Positions 1 through 11,800 of a stretch of 64,000 nucleotides of DNA are shown one piece after another. A program made the position numbers and the translations under genes. Origin of the DNA: Geotrypetes seraphini (lineage: Eukaryota; Chordata; Amphibia; Gymnophiona; Dermophiidae); contig NC_047096.1 of assembly GCF_902459505.1 (NCBI RefSeq), positions 12,276,001 to 12,340,000 on the forward strand. Reading direction: 5' to 3'. Each line of letters begins with the position of its first letter. Position 1 is the first letter of the stretch. A model generated the notes under the pieces. It was not told the DNA's origin. It was given only the letters and a program-made list of their open reading frames with translations, and made no database searches.

Positions 1-430
1 TTCTGGAATCTCTCGCAGCATACCCAGAATCTCTTTGTAGCACACAGTTTGCAAAACACTGGGAGAGTAGATGGTATGGATGGGATATCAATATCCAGTT
101 GTTTTTAAGCCAGTTAAGATGGAGTCGCCATGGGTTACCCCATAAAAATAGGACAGATATTTATGTGGTCCCATTCATGGACACTTAGAAGGTTGAATAT
201 TGGTAAACTATTGTCCTCCAGCCAGTGAAGAAATTGAGGCTGAAAAGAAGATAGATATTTCAGCAAGACATAATCCAAAACACACCTGAAAATCAACCCT
301 GAAGTGCTTACAGGAAAGAAAGATGAAGGGTTTGGAATTGTTCTCGCTATCTCTAGACTGAAACTTTGTGCAGAGACCTAAGTCATACAGCGCAGGTGCT
401 TAATGGGATCCATCATGAGGTGTTCTAGAT
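1..430. other. Presumed MAPK13 last intron, no feature recognised
   Basis: No repeat family or exon is recognised here. A short minus-strand stretch (1-42) reads YKEILGMLREIPE, vaguely like the start of MAPK13 exon 12, but it lacks a usable acceptor in the right phase. Confidence 0.3.
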
Positions 431-624
431 CAGTGGTTCCCAACCCTGTCCTGGAGGACCACCAGCCAGTCAGGTTTTCAGGATAGCCCTAATGAATATG
501 CATGGAGGAGATCTGCATGCCTTTCACCTCCATTATATGCAAATCTCTCTCATGCATATTCATTAGGGTTATCCCAAAAACCAGACTGGCTGGTGGTCCT
601 CCAGGACAGGGTTGGGAAACACTA
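431..624. mobile_element. hAT-type palindromic MITE
   Basis: 194-bp foldback element starting CAGTGGTTCCCAACCCTG and ending in its near-complement. It is flanked by perfect 8-bp direct repeats TTCTAGAT (423-430 and 625-632), the hAT signature. The core carries the family motif ATGAATATGCATG. Confidence 0.85.
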
Positions 625-632
625 TTCTAGAT

Positions 633-1898
633 GACTAAAACCTTTTTTTTTTTCTTTTTGGCTGAACTTGAACATGCAACCTAATTTAATTGTTTAGTTT
701 TAGCCAAAACTGTAACCAAACCCAGCTGCCCCTAATAAACGCTGTGACCGATTTCCTCCCCCCCCCTCCGAAAAGGAGCAATTCTCCTTACAGCCTCCCC
801 CCCCCCAAAGAACAAAGGTAACTCCCCATCCAGACCTCCACCTATAGGCATCCCACCCCCAGGGCCCACCTTATAAGCATTGGTGGTCCAGTGATGTATC
901 CGGGGCCCATCTTACAAGTACTGATAGTCTAGTGGTACAACCAGAGCAAGGCTGATCAACACTCATTCCTAATCATGCCAGGTCCATTCTCAAAATGGCA
1001 GCCACAACCTCTTATTTGAAGTCACAGCAGCCATTTTGACAACAAAGCCTGTGGGGCAGAAGCAAGCAGGAATCACTTTGCCCCAGCTGCATCACCTGAC
1101 CACCAATGCTTATAAGGTAGCTGTGGGGTGGGGGGAGAGCGCTATAGGTGGTGGTGAGATATAGGCATGAGTAGGGGTTGCATCAATTTCAGGACCACTG
1201 CGTAGTTTTGGTTTCAGCTGAAAACACACTTGCTTGTTCGAGCAAAACAAGACCAAATTCAAATTTCAGATAAGTTTTGGCACCTAAAGTAAACCCTTTA
1301 GTTTCTTTACGGTCCATGGTAACAGATGACCATTAACTTTCATCAAGCTTGGGAAAAAATGGAAAAGCGCATGTAAAAATTAGGAGTTTCTTTAACACTC
1401 AGTACAATCAGTTTTCACAGTCAGAACTTTAGATTCCTGGGTCTCTGCCTCTCCTCCCCCACAACAAAAACAGCATTTTCCCCTGGAGTCCATATGCTTG
1501 TGTGTATAAACAGGCTGTAAAGGGTCATGAGAATTAAAGTTCTGTAAGCAGTTTATATCTTCCCAACTTCCCTATTCCCAACAAAAAACAGCATCGGCCC
1601 CTGCAGTCCATGTGCTTGGCTGCATCGAAAGGTTATGCAAATTCAAGTCTTGAATGAAGTATGGACTGAATTTTATGCCTTCTGTATCCTTTCATTGGAA
1701 TGGATTCCGTCCACGCCACGGTCACTGTGTTATAGACATCCCACTTCGTCTCTTTGAATCTTTCCTCGCAATGGGCTTGAAGCTGACAATTTCTTTGTAA
1801 ATTAATCCTGGAAACAAAAGTGCAGATTTTATATAAAAAAAATAAATAGCCACATGAATGCACTTCACCAAACAGTGAAAACTGGAGACAAGTATTAA
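633..1898. other. Intronic sequence with C/G homopolymer tracts only
   Basis: No coding exon or known repeat family is recognised. It contains poly-C runs near 755-810 and a partial internal similarity between about 1440 and 1620 (two stretches of the type ccctg-agtccat-tgcttg). Confidence 0.3.
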
Positions 1899-1900
1899 TA

Positions 1901-2343
1901 CACTTCCCCCTCTCCATTCGCGGTTTCGACTCTCGTGGTTTCACATATTCGTGATTTTTTCGTTCCCGCCTCTCTCTAGCCTTCCGGCATCCTGGCCTTA
2001 CCTGGTAGTCTAGCAGGCTTTCGGGGCAGGAGCAATCTTCCTACACTCCTGCCCCGTGTAGATTGGCAATAGGAAATGGCTGCCGTGAGCTCCCGCCGTA
2101 GTCTCGAGAGACTACGGGAACTCACGGCAGTCATTTCCTATTGGCAATCTGCATGAGGCAGGAGCATAGGAAGATCGCTCCTGCCCCGAAAGCCTGCTAG
2201 ACCACCAGGTAAGGCCGGGATGCCAGGAGGAAGGCTGGAGAGAGGCAGGGGTGGGTCAGAGCCGGATGAGAAGTTATTCGCGGTTTTTCTCAATTCATGG
2301 TCCAGCTCTGCCCCTATCCCCCGTGAATACCAAGGGAGAAGTG
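1901..2343. mobile_element. Tigger/pogo-like foldback MITE (Tc1/mariner type)
   Basis: 443-bp element with long inverted arms meeting in a perfect palindrome near 2100 (tagtctcgagagacta). The ends CACTTCCCCCTCTCCATTCG and the complement of CCGTGAATACCAAGGGAGAA resemble Tigger termini (known start CAGTTGTCCCTTGG). TA dinucleotides flank both sides (1899-1900 and 2344-2345). Confidence 0.65.
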
Positions 2344-2345
2344 TA

Positions 2346-3749
2346 GAAGGGTTGATTTTAAAAGGAATTAACTAGGTAGGTGTGGCTCCTACCTGGGGAA
2401 TTCCTGCTCACCAGGTCTAACCTAGATTTTCAGTGACATTTATTCAGAAAGTGTTAGCACCAGGGCAGTCTGGGAGGAGGTGGATGCAGGAATTATCTAG
2501 GTACCATCAATATTTAGCAACAGTACCTGGATAGCCAGTGGTGCCGTTCCTGCCCGATACCTATGCCGCACACGCACCCCCGTTCCTCTTAAAATTTTTT
2601 CGGCACGAGCAGCATTACAAACTTGCTGCCCGCATTGTGTTGGCTCTCCCTCCGAGGTCATTTCCTAGGCACAGGACCAGAGAGAGAGCTGACAAGGGAG
2701 CAAGTTCGTGCTTCTGCTCACGCTGGGAAAATTAAAGCGTTATGAGGGATGGGAAGGGGCACCCCCACCAAGATGCCCCTTACTACGCCACTGTGGATAG
2801 CTATCCCATTAGCTACAAACAGGAAACAGGCTATCCTAATTTAGCCAAGTCGATATCTGAGGACTGCTTCTGAATATTGCTGGTAGTCAGGTAATTCATT
2901 TAAGCAATGCCCACATCTACTTCCAGTTCCTCTCTGGTCATGGCAGCTGCTTGGTTTGCCTTGGATCTTATAGAGATCATTATCATCATAAAGGCAGGAC
3001 AAAGTGCTTTGGGCCACAACTCAAATAGTCATATCCATAGCGTCACTAAGAACCCCACTGAGATATATCAGGAGGACCTACCCAGGTTGTTACCCTGAAC
3101 ACAGCATGAAAGACCTTGTTTGAGGTCACAATCCACAGTTTGGGATGCCCTGATGTAGAAGGTAATGGCAGATAAGGAATGTGAGGCCCATATTGAATGC
3201 CTGTGTTTTCTAACGATTGTAGAACTATAAAATGTTATTTTATCTGTGGATTTATCCAGGGCTGGTGTTGGGGGGAGTGTGAACAGGACAATTGCCCTGG
3301 GCTTCTATGCTATAAAGAGCCTGAAACCCTGATGCTGAAGAAGATATAGCCTGCTAGTGGACTTTGGGGCCCTATTCCAAATTTCTGCCCGGCCCCATGT
3401 TTTACACCATCCCTGGATTTACCCTAATTTCTCCAAAACTAAGAATCCTTTCTTCCCTCCATCATCAGTGGGAGAATTCTACCACTCTTTCTACAAATAA
3501 ACAGTTCTTTATATTTCCCCTTTCCAGCCTCATACCATGATCTGTTACATCTGCTCTACTTCCTACTGCTCTGTTGGACTGCTTCAATTAAATGTTATTT
3601 GTTGCCATCCTGGTTCATGGCACGTTTTCTTTTTTGAGTTAGAAAACCAAGGAAAAGTCAGACAGGTCTGAAGATGCTAAAGAAGAGATGGTGGGGAGGG
3701 TGGTGTCAAGGAACAAAAGATTGGGTTCATAAGAGGGAAGAGCCCTCAC
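2346..3749. other. MAPK13 intron 11, mostly unrecognised sequence
   Basis: No exon or clear repeat is recognised apart from a short fragment near 3258-3420 (type cagggctggtg...gccctgggc) that recurs near 12630-12700. Confidence 0.3.
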
Positions 3750-3923
3750 TTTTCCACTCATCCACTGAAAGTTTTTCATTGTCCATGGAATCATCATAGG
3801 TCGGTGCCTCGGTCAAATCTTCTGGGTCTCGCAGTTGGTCGAAGTATGGGTGTTCCAGGGTCTCTGCTGCTGTAAGGCGCTTTTCTACATCAAGTTCCAA
3901 CATTTTCTCTAGCAGGTCGACAG
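3750..3923 (-). CDS. MAPK13: MAPK13 exon 11
   Basis: 174 nt encoding [20 protein letters not shown], then an acidic stretch and [12 protein letters not shown] (common-docking region and C-lobe end). Acceptor cctgcag, donor gtgagg. It ends with one base of a split codon, as in MAPK14, so a short terminal exon must follow. Confidence 0.95.
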
Positions 3924-5832
3924 CTGCAGGTCAAGCGGAAAAATGCCATCATTATCACATTCTCATTCGGGACAGCCTCTATTGGCTTACAAAGATGTTA
4001 CAAAGATGTTCCTTCTAGGAGTCTTGATTTCAATTATGGTGGTCTTTATCTGCTACCAAAATGTTAACCTTAAAAAGCTCCCTTTCTATAGAAGCTCCAA
4101 AGCAGTATGCTCCTCGTTGGTCAAAACCAATTACTGATCATTTCCAGAGTTAACCCCCCCCCTCCTGTGGTCAAGGCCCACCCACTTGGGATCACCCCCA
4201 CCCAGTAGCAGCACATCTGAGGTAGTGGCTGGGAATCCCCAAGTTATGCGGGTGTTGGCCTGATATTCAATCAGGGCCCACATAAGCTCCAGCTGTCTGC
4301 CTGCCCATATGGTGCCCAGACATAGCCTGGCACTGAATACTGGCCACAGTAAGAGTTAAAAAAAACCCGCTGACTGCTGCCAGATGAATATTGGCTAAAT
4401 AGAAACCAACTTAATATATTCACCAATGTTTTTTTTGTTTCTCTTTGAGTAGGGTCTTTGGGCTGCCAGTTAAAGGATTATTGCTAAATTTTCTCTCCTT
4501 CAAATGAGCTCATTATTAGTAAAGTCCCTGCCAGTTCATTTTAGGTTTGCCTCAGTAAAACGGAGCAGAAAAGTGCACAAGCCATTATTAAGATGGATAA
4601 GGGGATAAGCAGCATGAAATCTTGTTTTATTCTTTTGGGATTTTGCCAGGTACTTGTGTCCTGGATTGGCCACAGTTGGAAGCAGGATGCTGGGCTTAAT
4701 GGACCCTTGATCTGTCCCAGTATGGCGATGCTTATGTACTTAGGGTGGTTCGAAAGGTTTGGTAAGAAAAGCAAGTTAAACCCCATCCTCTCCATCGAGG
4801 GCTATGCCCTTAGGGTTCCTTTTACTAAGGTGCACTAGCGTTTTTAGCGCACGCACAAGATTAGCGCACGCTAGCCGAAAAATTACCGCCTGCTTAAAAG
4901 GAGGCGGTAGCGGTTAGCGCACGGTAGCCCTTTCAGGACCAAGGGACATATTTGTCCCATAACTTTAAAATCCTATAAATTTTGATTGGGATAGTCTACA
5001 GTTCTAAATTTGATATGTACGGATTCCATATGATACTGCCTTTATGTAAACAAACTGGTTCCGACATTCATTCATTAGCGTCGTTGCCAGATTGACGAGA
5101 AGATTCACTTGCCACACTGTCCATAAGCCAGAAGTTTGATTTTTTAAATAAAAATAATGATATTTCACAAAAAAAATCAATTTTTTGGCATCTGCAAGCC
5201 CTTTTTACCATAAAAATGTCATCAAAACCACAAAAATTGGCCTACGATCCTTATGGTCCTGAAAGGGTTAAGGCCCTAACGCACCTTTGTAAAAGGAGCC
5301 CTTAGTCCAGAGAGTTTCCAGGGTTTTTTTTTCATATAAGCGTATAGCCCTCAACGGAGACCACGATGCTCAACTTGGTTCTTTTTTTACCAAACTTTTC
5401 AAACCACCCTCGTATGTACAACTATGAGTATTATTCTGGAGAGGGCTAACGTATTTTAGAATGTGATCAAAATACGGCAGAGAAGAGAAGTAATATATTC
5501 CCCCTCCCCCCCTCCCTTTTTACAAAACTGCGCCAGAGGTTTTTAGTCCAGGCTGGTGCACTGAATGCTCTGCATTGCTCCGACGCTATTAGGAATTCTA
5601 TGACAGTCGGAGCAGTGCAGAGCATTCAGTGCGCCGGCTGGCGTTAAAAACCTCCTGCGCGGTTTTTACTTTATAACATTTTATTGAAGAAATGCAATAA
5701 ATACACAATAATATATCACAGTAAAATTGTCATTACATTTAAATTGACCATATTAACTTCTAATAAATGTTTATCATTCCTTCAAAATAAATCTAAACTA
5801 TTTTTTCCCCTTATATCCCCCCTTATTACTTC

Positions 5833-5864
<32 letters not shown>

Positions 5865-8800
5865 TCCTGCGTGGTTTTATAAAAGGGGATATTTTTAATT
5901 TATTAGGATTTATTTACCCCCCCTTTTTGAAAGGAATTCATGCTTGGCGGTGTACAGCGGGAATATGTATATACACTACATACCCAAAGGACTGGCATTG
6001 GGAAACAGCTGCGAGAAATCTTTCCGGGGAATCTTAGGCAGGGACTGAATGTATTTCTTTGCCTGTAGACAAAAGAGTTCAGATCACCACAAGTTACAAA
6101 AATGAACCATATCTGCTACTTTCTGGAAGATTCATAGCTCCAAGTTAAGAACATGCAGTCCATTCAGAAGACTACCGATGCGGTTGGGGTTGGTTTCCAC
6201 ATCTACAGTCGTTCATTCCCAAACTGAGGTGCAGTGGAATCGATCTGCATCCTGTGTTTGTTTTTAATTTCTTCAATCCCCCTGGCTCTACCTCCAGCCT
6301 CTATTCAAACTGTCCTCTAATCTGCTATAAGCTCTGGAATAGTCAGGGCCTATACAAATCACACTGCAAATAGTAGACATATGTGCAAACTATCTTTACA
6401 TACAGCCATAGACAAAAGGTAGGCTGAACCTCAAAGGTTTTAGAAGGCTTAAGCTGCTCTTGGTTCCTACTCTGAAATTCACTACTCTCTGGCAAAGTTT
6501 GCCTTTACTATTAATAATCATTTCTATAGTGATGTACATGACATTAACCATGAAGAGATTCCTACAATCCAGAACTTACAGAGTTAAAACAAACTAAGAA
6601 AAATCCGAGCCATGGTCTAACCCCTGTGGAGTACCTTAAGGATCACCTCTTTCTCCCACACTCTTCAACCTATACATTGCCTCCCTCGGCTCCTACCTAC
6701 ACAAACAAGGTCTAACTTCCTACAGCTATGCAGACAACATCACCATTCTCCTTCCTTCCGATCAGCCAACACCATCCATGGCAGACACAATACACAGAAC
6801 ACTTGAAACAGTGGCAGCATGGATGAAAGACCACAAACTGAAATTGAATCAGGACAAAACAAACTTCATCCTACTCAAAAATAAACCCCAACCGTAACAA
6901 ACCTTGTCATAAACTCTACAACATACCAAAACCAACCCACTTTAAAACTCCTGGGAGTGCTAATAGACAGAGGCTGTACAATGCAGCCACAAATCAACAA
7001 AACAATAAAAAAATCATTCGCAGTCATGAGAAACCTGAGGCAAGTCATAAAATTCTTCAACAGAAAACAATTCCAACTCTTGGTGCAATCCCTAATCCTA
7101 GGTCTCATAGACTACTGCAATATACTATATCTCCCCTGTACAGCAACCATGATAAAACAACTACAAACAATACAAAACACAGCCCTAAGATTGCTCTACT
7201 CACTGAAGAAATTCGACCACATCACAGAGGCATACCACGACTCATACTGGCTCCCAATACAAGCGAGAGTACACTTCAAATTTTACTGCCTACTATTTAG
7301 GTTCAAACAATTTTTATGGATGCAAACAATAGTGCAAAATATAGAACAAAACACAATGATTCAGAATACAAACAGTGATGCATTGATCATATCCAACACA
7401 ATTCAATGAAATATTGGGAATGGTACAAGAATAAACCCCCCCTCAAAATGACTCATGCCAATGAGGCCAGAGTCGGCAGAAAGGCCCTCCGGGATGGACT
7501 CTTATGAGCCCTGAAGGTGCCACTCCACCTCCCACTCATCCCCCATACAGAACCCTGTACCCAGTGCCTGAACCATAGGAACCCCCCTCCCCCCAATTGC
7601 CTACTATTTAAAGCAATAAATGGAGACAGCCCAGCTTATTGTAACAATCGATTAATTCAATCCATCTCAACCAGACATAGGAGAATTCACGCACTATTCA
7701 AACACCATACAACCAAAAGCATGGATTAGTGAGAGACAACGTGGATTTAGTCAAGAGAAATCTTGTCTCACCAATCTATTACATTTCTTTGAAGGGGTAA
7801 ATGAACAGCTTGATAAAGGTGAGCCGGTTGATTATCATGTATTTGGATTTTCAAAAGGCATCTAACAAAGTACCTCATGAAAATCAAAGCAGTACAAAAA
7901 GCCAAGAAAAAAAAAATATACAGCAAACATCATAACCGATTCCTCCCCCTCCCACAACCCAAAACAGCAAACTGATGTACAGGAACTCTTCAGTACAATG
8001 TGCAATAAGACAACCCCAAAAGAAACCCACCCACCCCATCCTCCCCACCCCAGAGGCCAAGATACATAATACAAAAGACAAGAGAATGGATGCAGCAGAG
8101 GAAAACCACATTCAACAAATCACAAAAGAGATTAAATAAGCCTCAGGAACCCTAATCCAAACTCAAGGGGAGTGCTGTCGCCAGCGTACATAAGAGTCCC
8201 AAATTTTAGAATAAGAAGCAAGTGTATTATGCCTCAATGCTGTCAGTTCATTTGACTTTCTTACCGCCAAATCCTCAAGTTTCTGCACAAATTCGGCTCC
8301 AGGAACTCCAGTCACTTTCAGGATCTGTGTCAGCTGGTCTAAGTCTGTCAGGCTGGGTTAAGGTTAGTGAATCCTATGCTTTTTAGATAGTAACAGAGTA
8401 AATGCCAGTAGCAATTTGCCCAAGTCAGATGGGAATACAAAAATCCCAATAAGAAATCAAATACTCCTTCTCGCTTCCTTCCTCGCATTTTAGGCTTTAA
8501 CTGTCACTTGGTACAGGTTACCACAATGCTTTCTCATAAATCCAGAGGAATCATACCATTCCTAATTAGGGTTTAGTATGACTGTGGGAACACCTTCCCC
8601 TCTTCTCCTTTCTGATATACTGGTACTCTACTGTGGTTGTCTAAAAGATCGACATCGCCTTGTGACTAATGTGAATCCAGGAACCAAAAAGAAACGGGAA
8701 AGTTGTACCCCATGCAGTAGATGCACAAGCAGAAAAAAGTGAGGACGAGAGGATAGTTCTTCCTTAGGAACACACAAACTTTATTGGAGAACCACTTAAG

Positions 8801-11800
8801 ACAGATTACAGCTCAGCTCGAAACGGCCAGTGTTTCGACACATAATATGTCTTCATCAGGAGTCGTTACGAATCCTCTCAAAGGCGTGAGAATGATAAAC
8901 AGAAGGGAGTAATCCACAAATTGAGCAATAAACCAGAGCAGCAAAAGAAACCCACTTCCATCTTGCATCCTGCTGCTCTGGTGAATTGCTCAGTTTGTGG
9001 ATTACTCCCTTCTGTTTATCATTCTCTCGCCTTTGAGAGGATTCGTAACAACTCCTGATAAAGACACTTGGAGAAGCATATCAAAAGAACCGTCCAAGTC
9101 TGATTCGGATATATGGTGCTAAGCGCCCAAAGTCAGCAGTGGTAAAATGTCCATTCTCGAAAAATATGTTTAGAATGTATATATATTTTAAATTATCCAT
9201 CTGGACGTCCAGGCCATTGATCGTCCAGATCGCCAGCACGTCTATCTTTATACCACATTTTCGACCAAAAATTTGTCTAAGTCCAAAACACCCAGAATAA
9301 GACCATTTGGATGTGGGAGGGGCCAGCATTATGATGGACTAGCCACTTAGGCATGGCAACAGAGCAGTGGGGCACATTACAGGGCACTGTTGTGAACTTC
9401 ACAAAAAGGGTACCACATAAACATCTCACCAGAACTCCCTTATAGGATATGATGAACTCCCCAAAACCTACTATACCCACCTGTCTATAACCCCAATAGC
9501 CCTTATGGATGTAGGTGGCACCTATATGACAGTACAGTTTGGGGGGAGGGGGTTGGTGGACTCATATTTTCCACCGTGAATGTAGTGGTTAGAGTGGCTT
9601 ATGGGCCTGGGTCCTTCTAAAGTTCACTAGCCCACCCCCCAGGCTATTTAAGAGACCTGCGTGCAGATCTCCTAGGCTTTCCTATAGTAGGTGCTGATGT
9701 TCTGGAGACAAGTATATATGTTTTTATGCCGATCTTTGCTGGGGATGTGAGGGGGTCAGTGAACACTGGGGGAGTGTGTGGGGGTCTTTACTTTGTCTCT
9801 GCAGTGGTTATCTGGTCACTTTGAATATCTTTTGGGCATATATACCTTCTTTTACATCATCTAAGTTACAATGTTTAAGTTCGGTCCAAGAAGTCTCATA
9901 AAACCTTCGATTATCCCTGCAGGACAACTAAGTCTAGGTCGGCCCTCATCCTACCCACACCACTCCAGATACGTCCCTTTTTTCTCTAGGCACACAGCGG
10001 CATTCAGAGGCCTAAAAGGTCCCTAGATATGTCCAAAAAAATAGGTTTGATTATCAGTACTTGGACAACCTGTCTTTTAGGTCGTCCAAGTGCCGATTTG
10101 GGCAGGTTTTTAGACGGTGTTTAAGTTTTGATTATGAGCCCCATTATTTATGTGTCGAAACACTGGCCGTGTTGAGCTGAGCTGAGCTGAGCTGAGCTGT
10201 AATCCATCTTATGTGATTCTCCAATAAAGTCTGTGGACTATCCTCTCATCCACACTTTTTTTTGCAATGTGAATCCAAGTCACAAAGGGTCAAGGGTCAT
10301 GGATTTGATACATTGCTTTTCTGTGGTACAACCAAAGCAGTTTCCATTTATTATATACGGGTATACCACAGTGGGAATCCATCCCAGCTCTCCAGGTTCT
10401 CCACTCACTGCACTAACTATTAAGCTACTTCTCACAAGAAACAAACTCTGAATTCTCCAATGAAAGCTCCAAGCTTTGGTAGTAGTCTTAAGAAAACAAC
10501 CCCAAAACTTAGGGATTAGATAATCAAAGGACAGGGCTCCTGCCCGGTTAAACCCATCCAAACTAAAACAAGAATTACATTTCAACTTTGAAGTAATAGA
10601 TTAAACGATGAGATAAAATTTAAAGGGAGAATTATGGGTTTTAGATAATGTTTGGTAACTAGAAAAATTAAAGAGTACTAAGGGTTTATATAATTCGTTG
10701 TAATTCGCTTAGTAAATCATGGATAAGCGATTCATCAAATCAATAAATAAACTTGAAATTTGATCTCATTTAGAATATTGTGAACAATTCTGAAGGCAGA
10801 TATATAAAGGATGGATTTGGTCCAAAGGAAGGCTACCAAAATGGTGCGTGGTCTTCGTCATAAAGCGTATAGGGAAACACTTAAAGATCTCAATCTGTTT
10901 ACTTTGGAGGAAAGGTGGGAGACGGGAGATATAATAGAGACATTTAAATGCCTACGTGATGTAAATACACACGATTCGAGTCTTTCATTTGAAAGGAAAC
11001 TCTGCAATGAGAGGGCATAGGATGAAGTTAAAAGGTGATAGGCTCAGGACTGATCTAAGGAAATACTTTTTTGCCGAAAGGGTGGTAGATGCGTGGAACA
11101 GTTTCCCTGTAGATGTGGTGGAGACAGAGACTGTGTCTGAATTCATGAAAGCTTGCGATAGGCACGTAGGATCTCTTAGAGAGAGGAAGAGATAATGGTT
11201 ACTGCGGATGGGCCATTTGGCCTTTATCTGTCATAATGTAACTATGTTTCTATAACCATAAAGTTCTATGACATCACAATGCAGGTGTAAAGAGCCTTAG
11301 CCAATAGGGTGAGGAGGAGATAGTGGATGCTGCAGATGGGCCATTTGGCCTTTATCTGTCATAATGTAACTATGTTTCTATAACTATAAAGTTCTATGAC
11401 ATCACAATGCAGGTGTAAAGAGCCTTAGCCAATAGGGAGAGGAGGAGATAGTGGATGCTGCAGATGGGCCATTTGGCCTTTATCTGTCATAATGTAACTA
11501 TGTTTCTATAACCATAAAGTTCTATGACATCACAATGCAGGTGTAAAGAGCCTTAGCCAATAGGGAGAGGAGGAAATAGTGGATGCTGCAGATGGGTAGA
11601 CTGGATGGGCCATTTGACCTTTATCTGCCATCACATTTCTATTTTTCTATCAACCCACAAAGCCAGATATATTATGAAAAGGATACAGTCTTTCCCTTTA
11701 AAAAGTGTTTTTCCAGTCAGCATCTCTCCCATAATGCAGCCAACAGACCAAATATCCACTGTACAGACAAAAAAGAAGGAAATATTAAGGCTTTATTCTT

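Larger units (their letters stand above)
4744..5413. mobile_element. Outer inverted-repeat DNA transposon remnant
   Basis: Terminal arms 4744-4810 (GGGTGGTTCGAAAGGTTTGG) and 5340-5413 (complementary, with CCAAACTTTTCAAACCACCC) match each other over about 65 bp. Their inner ends both read ...GAGGGCTATGC-like. The middle is occupied by a second element. Family not assigned (mariner-like at a guess). Confidence 0.6.
8738..10258. mobile_element. Palindromic Penelope-like unit with hammerhead-like motifs
   Basis: Left arm 8738-8945 (read on minus) and right arm 8976-9066 plus 10147-10258 (read on plus) are inverted copies around a spacer of about 30 bp. Each arm carries a hammerhead-like core (CTGATGA ... 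CGAAAC) and an AATAAAGT-type end. The right arm has an expanded GAGCT pentamer run near 10175-10199. It is interrupted within the hammerhead stem by about 1.1 kb of other sequence (9067-10146). Head-to-head partial copies and hammerhead motifs are known for Penelope-like retroelements; the family call is inferred. Confidence 0.55.

Noticed and set aside
1-42. Minus-strand YKEILGMLREIPE as MAPK13 exon 12
   Set aside because: It resembles human HIYKEIVNFSP in only four residues, and no AG acceptor gives the phase required by exon 11. The true exon is more likely beyond the window.
3470-3560. Minus-strand KYKELFICRKSG as MAPK13 exon 12
   Set aside because: YKE is followed by nothing conserved, and no acceptor fits the phase left by exon 11.
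11211-11640. CRISPR-like array
   Set aside because: The repeats are direct 128-bp copies without spacers, in vertebrate DNA.
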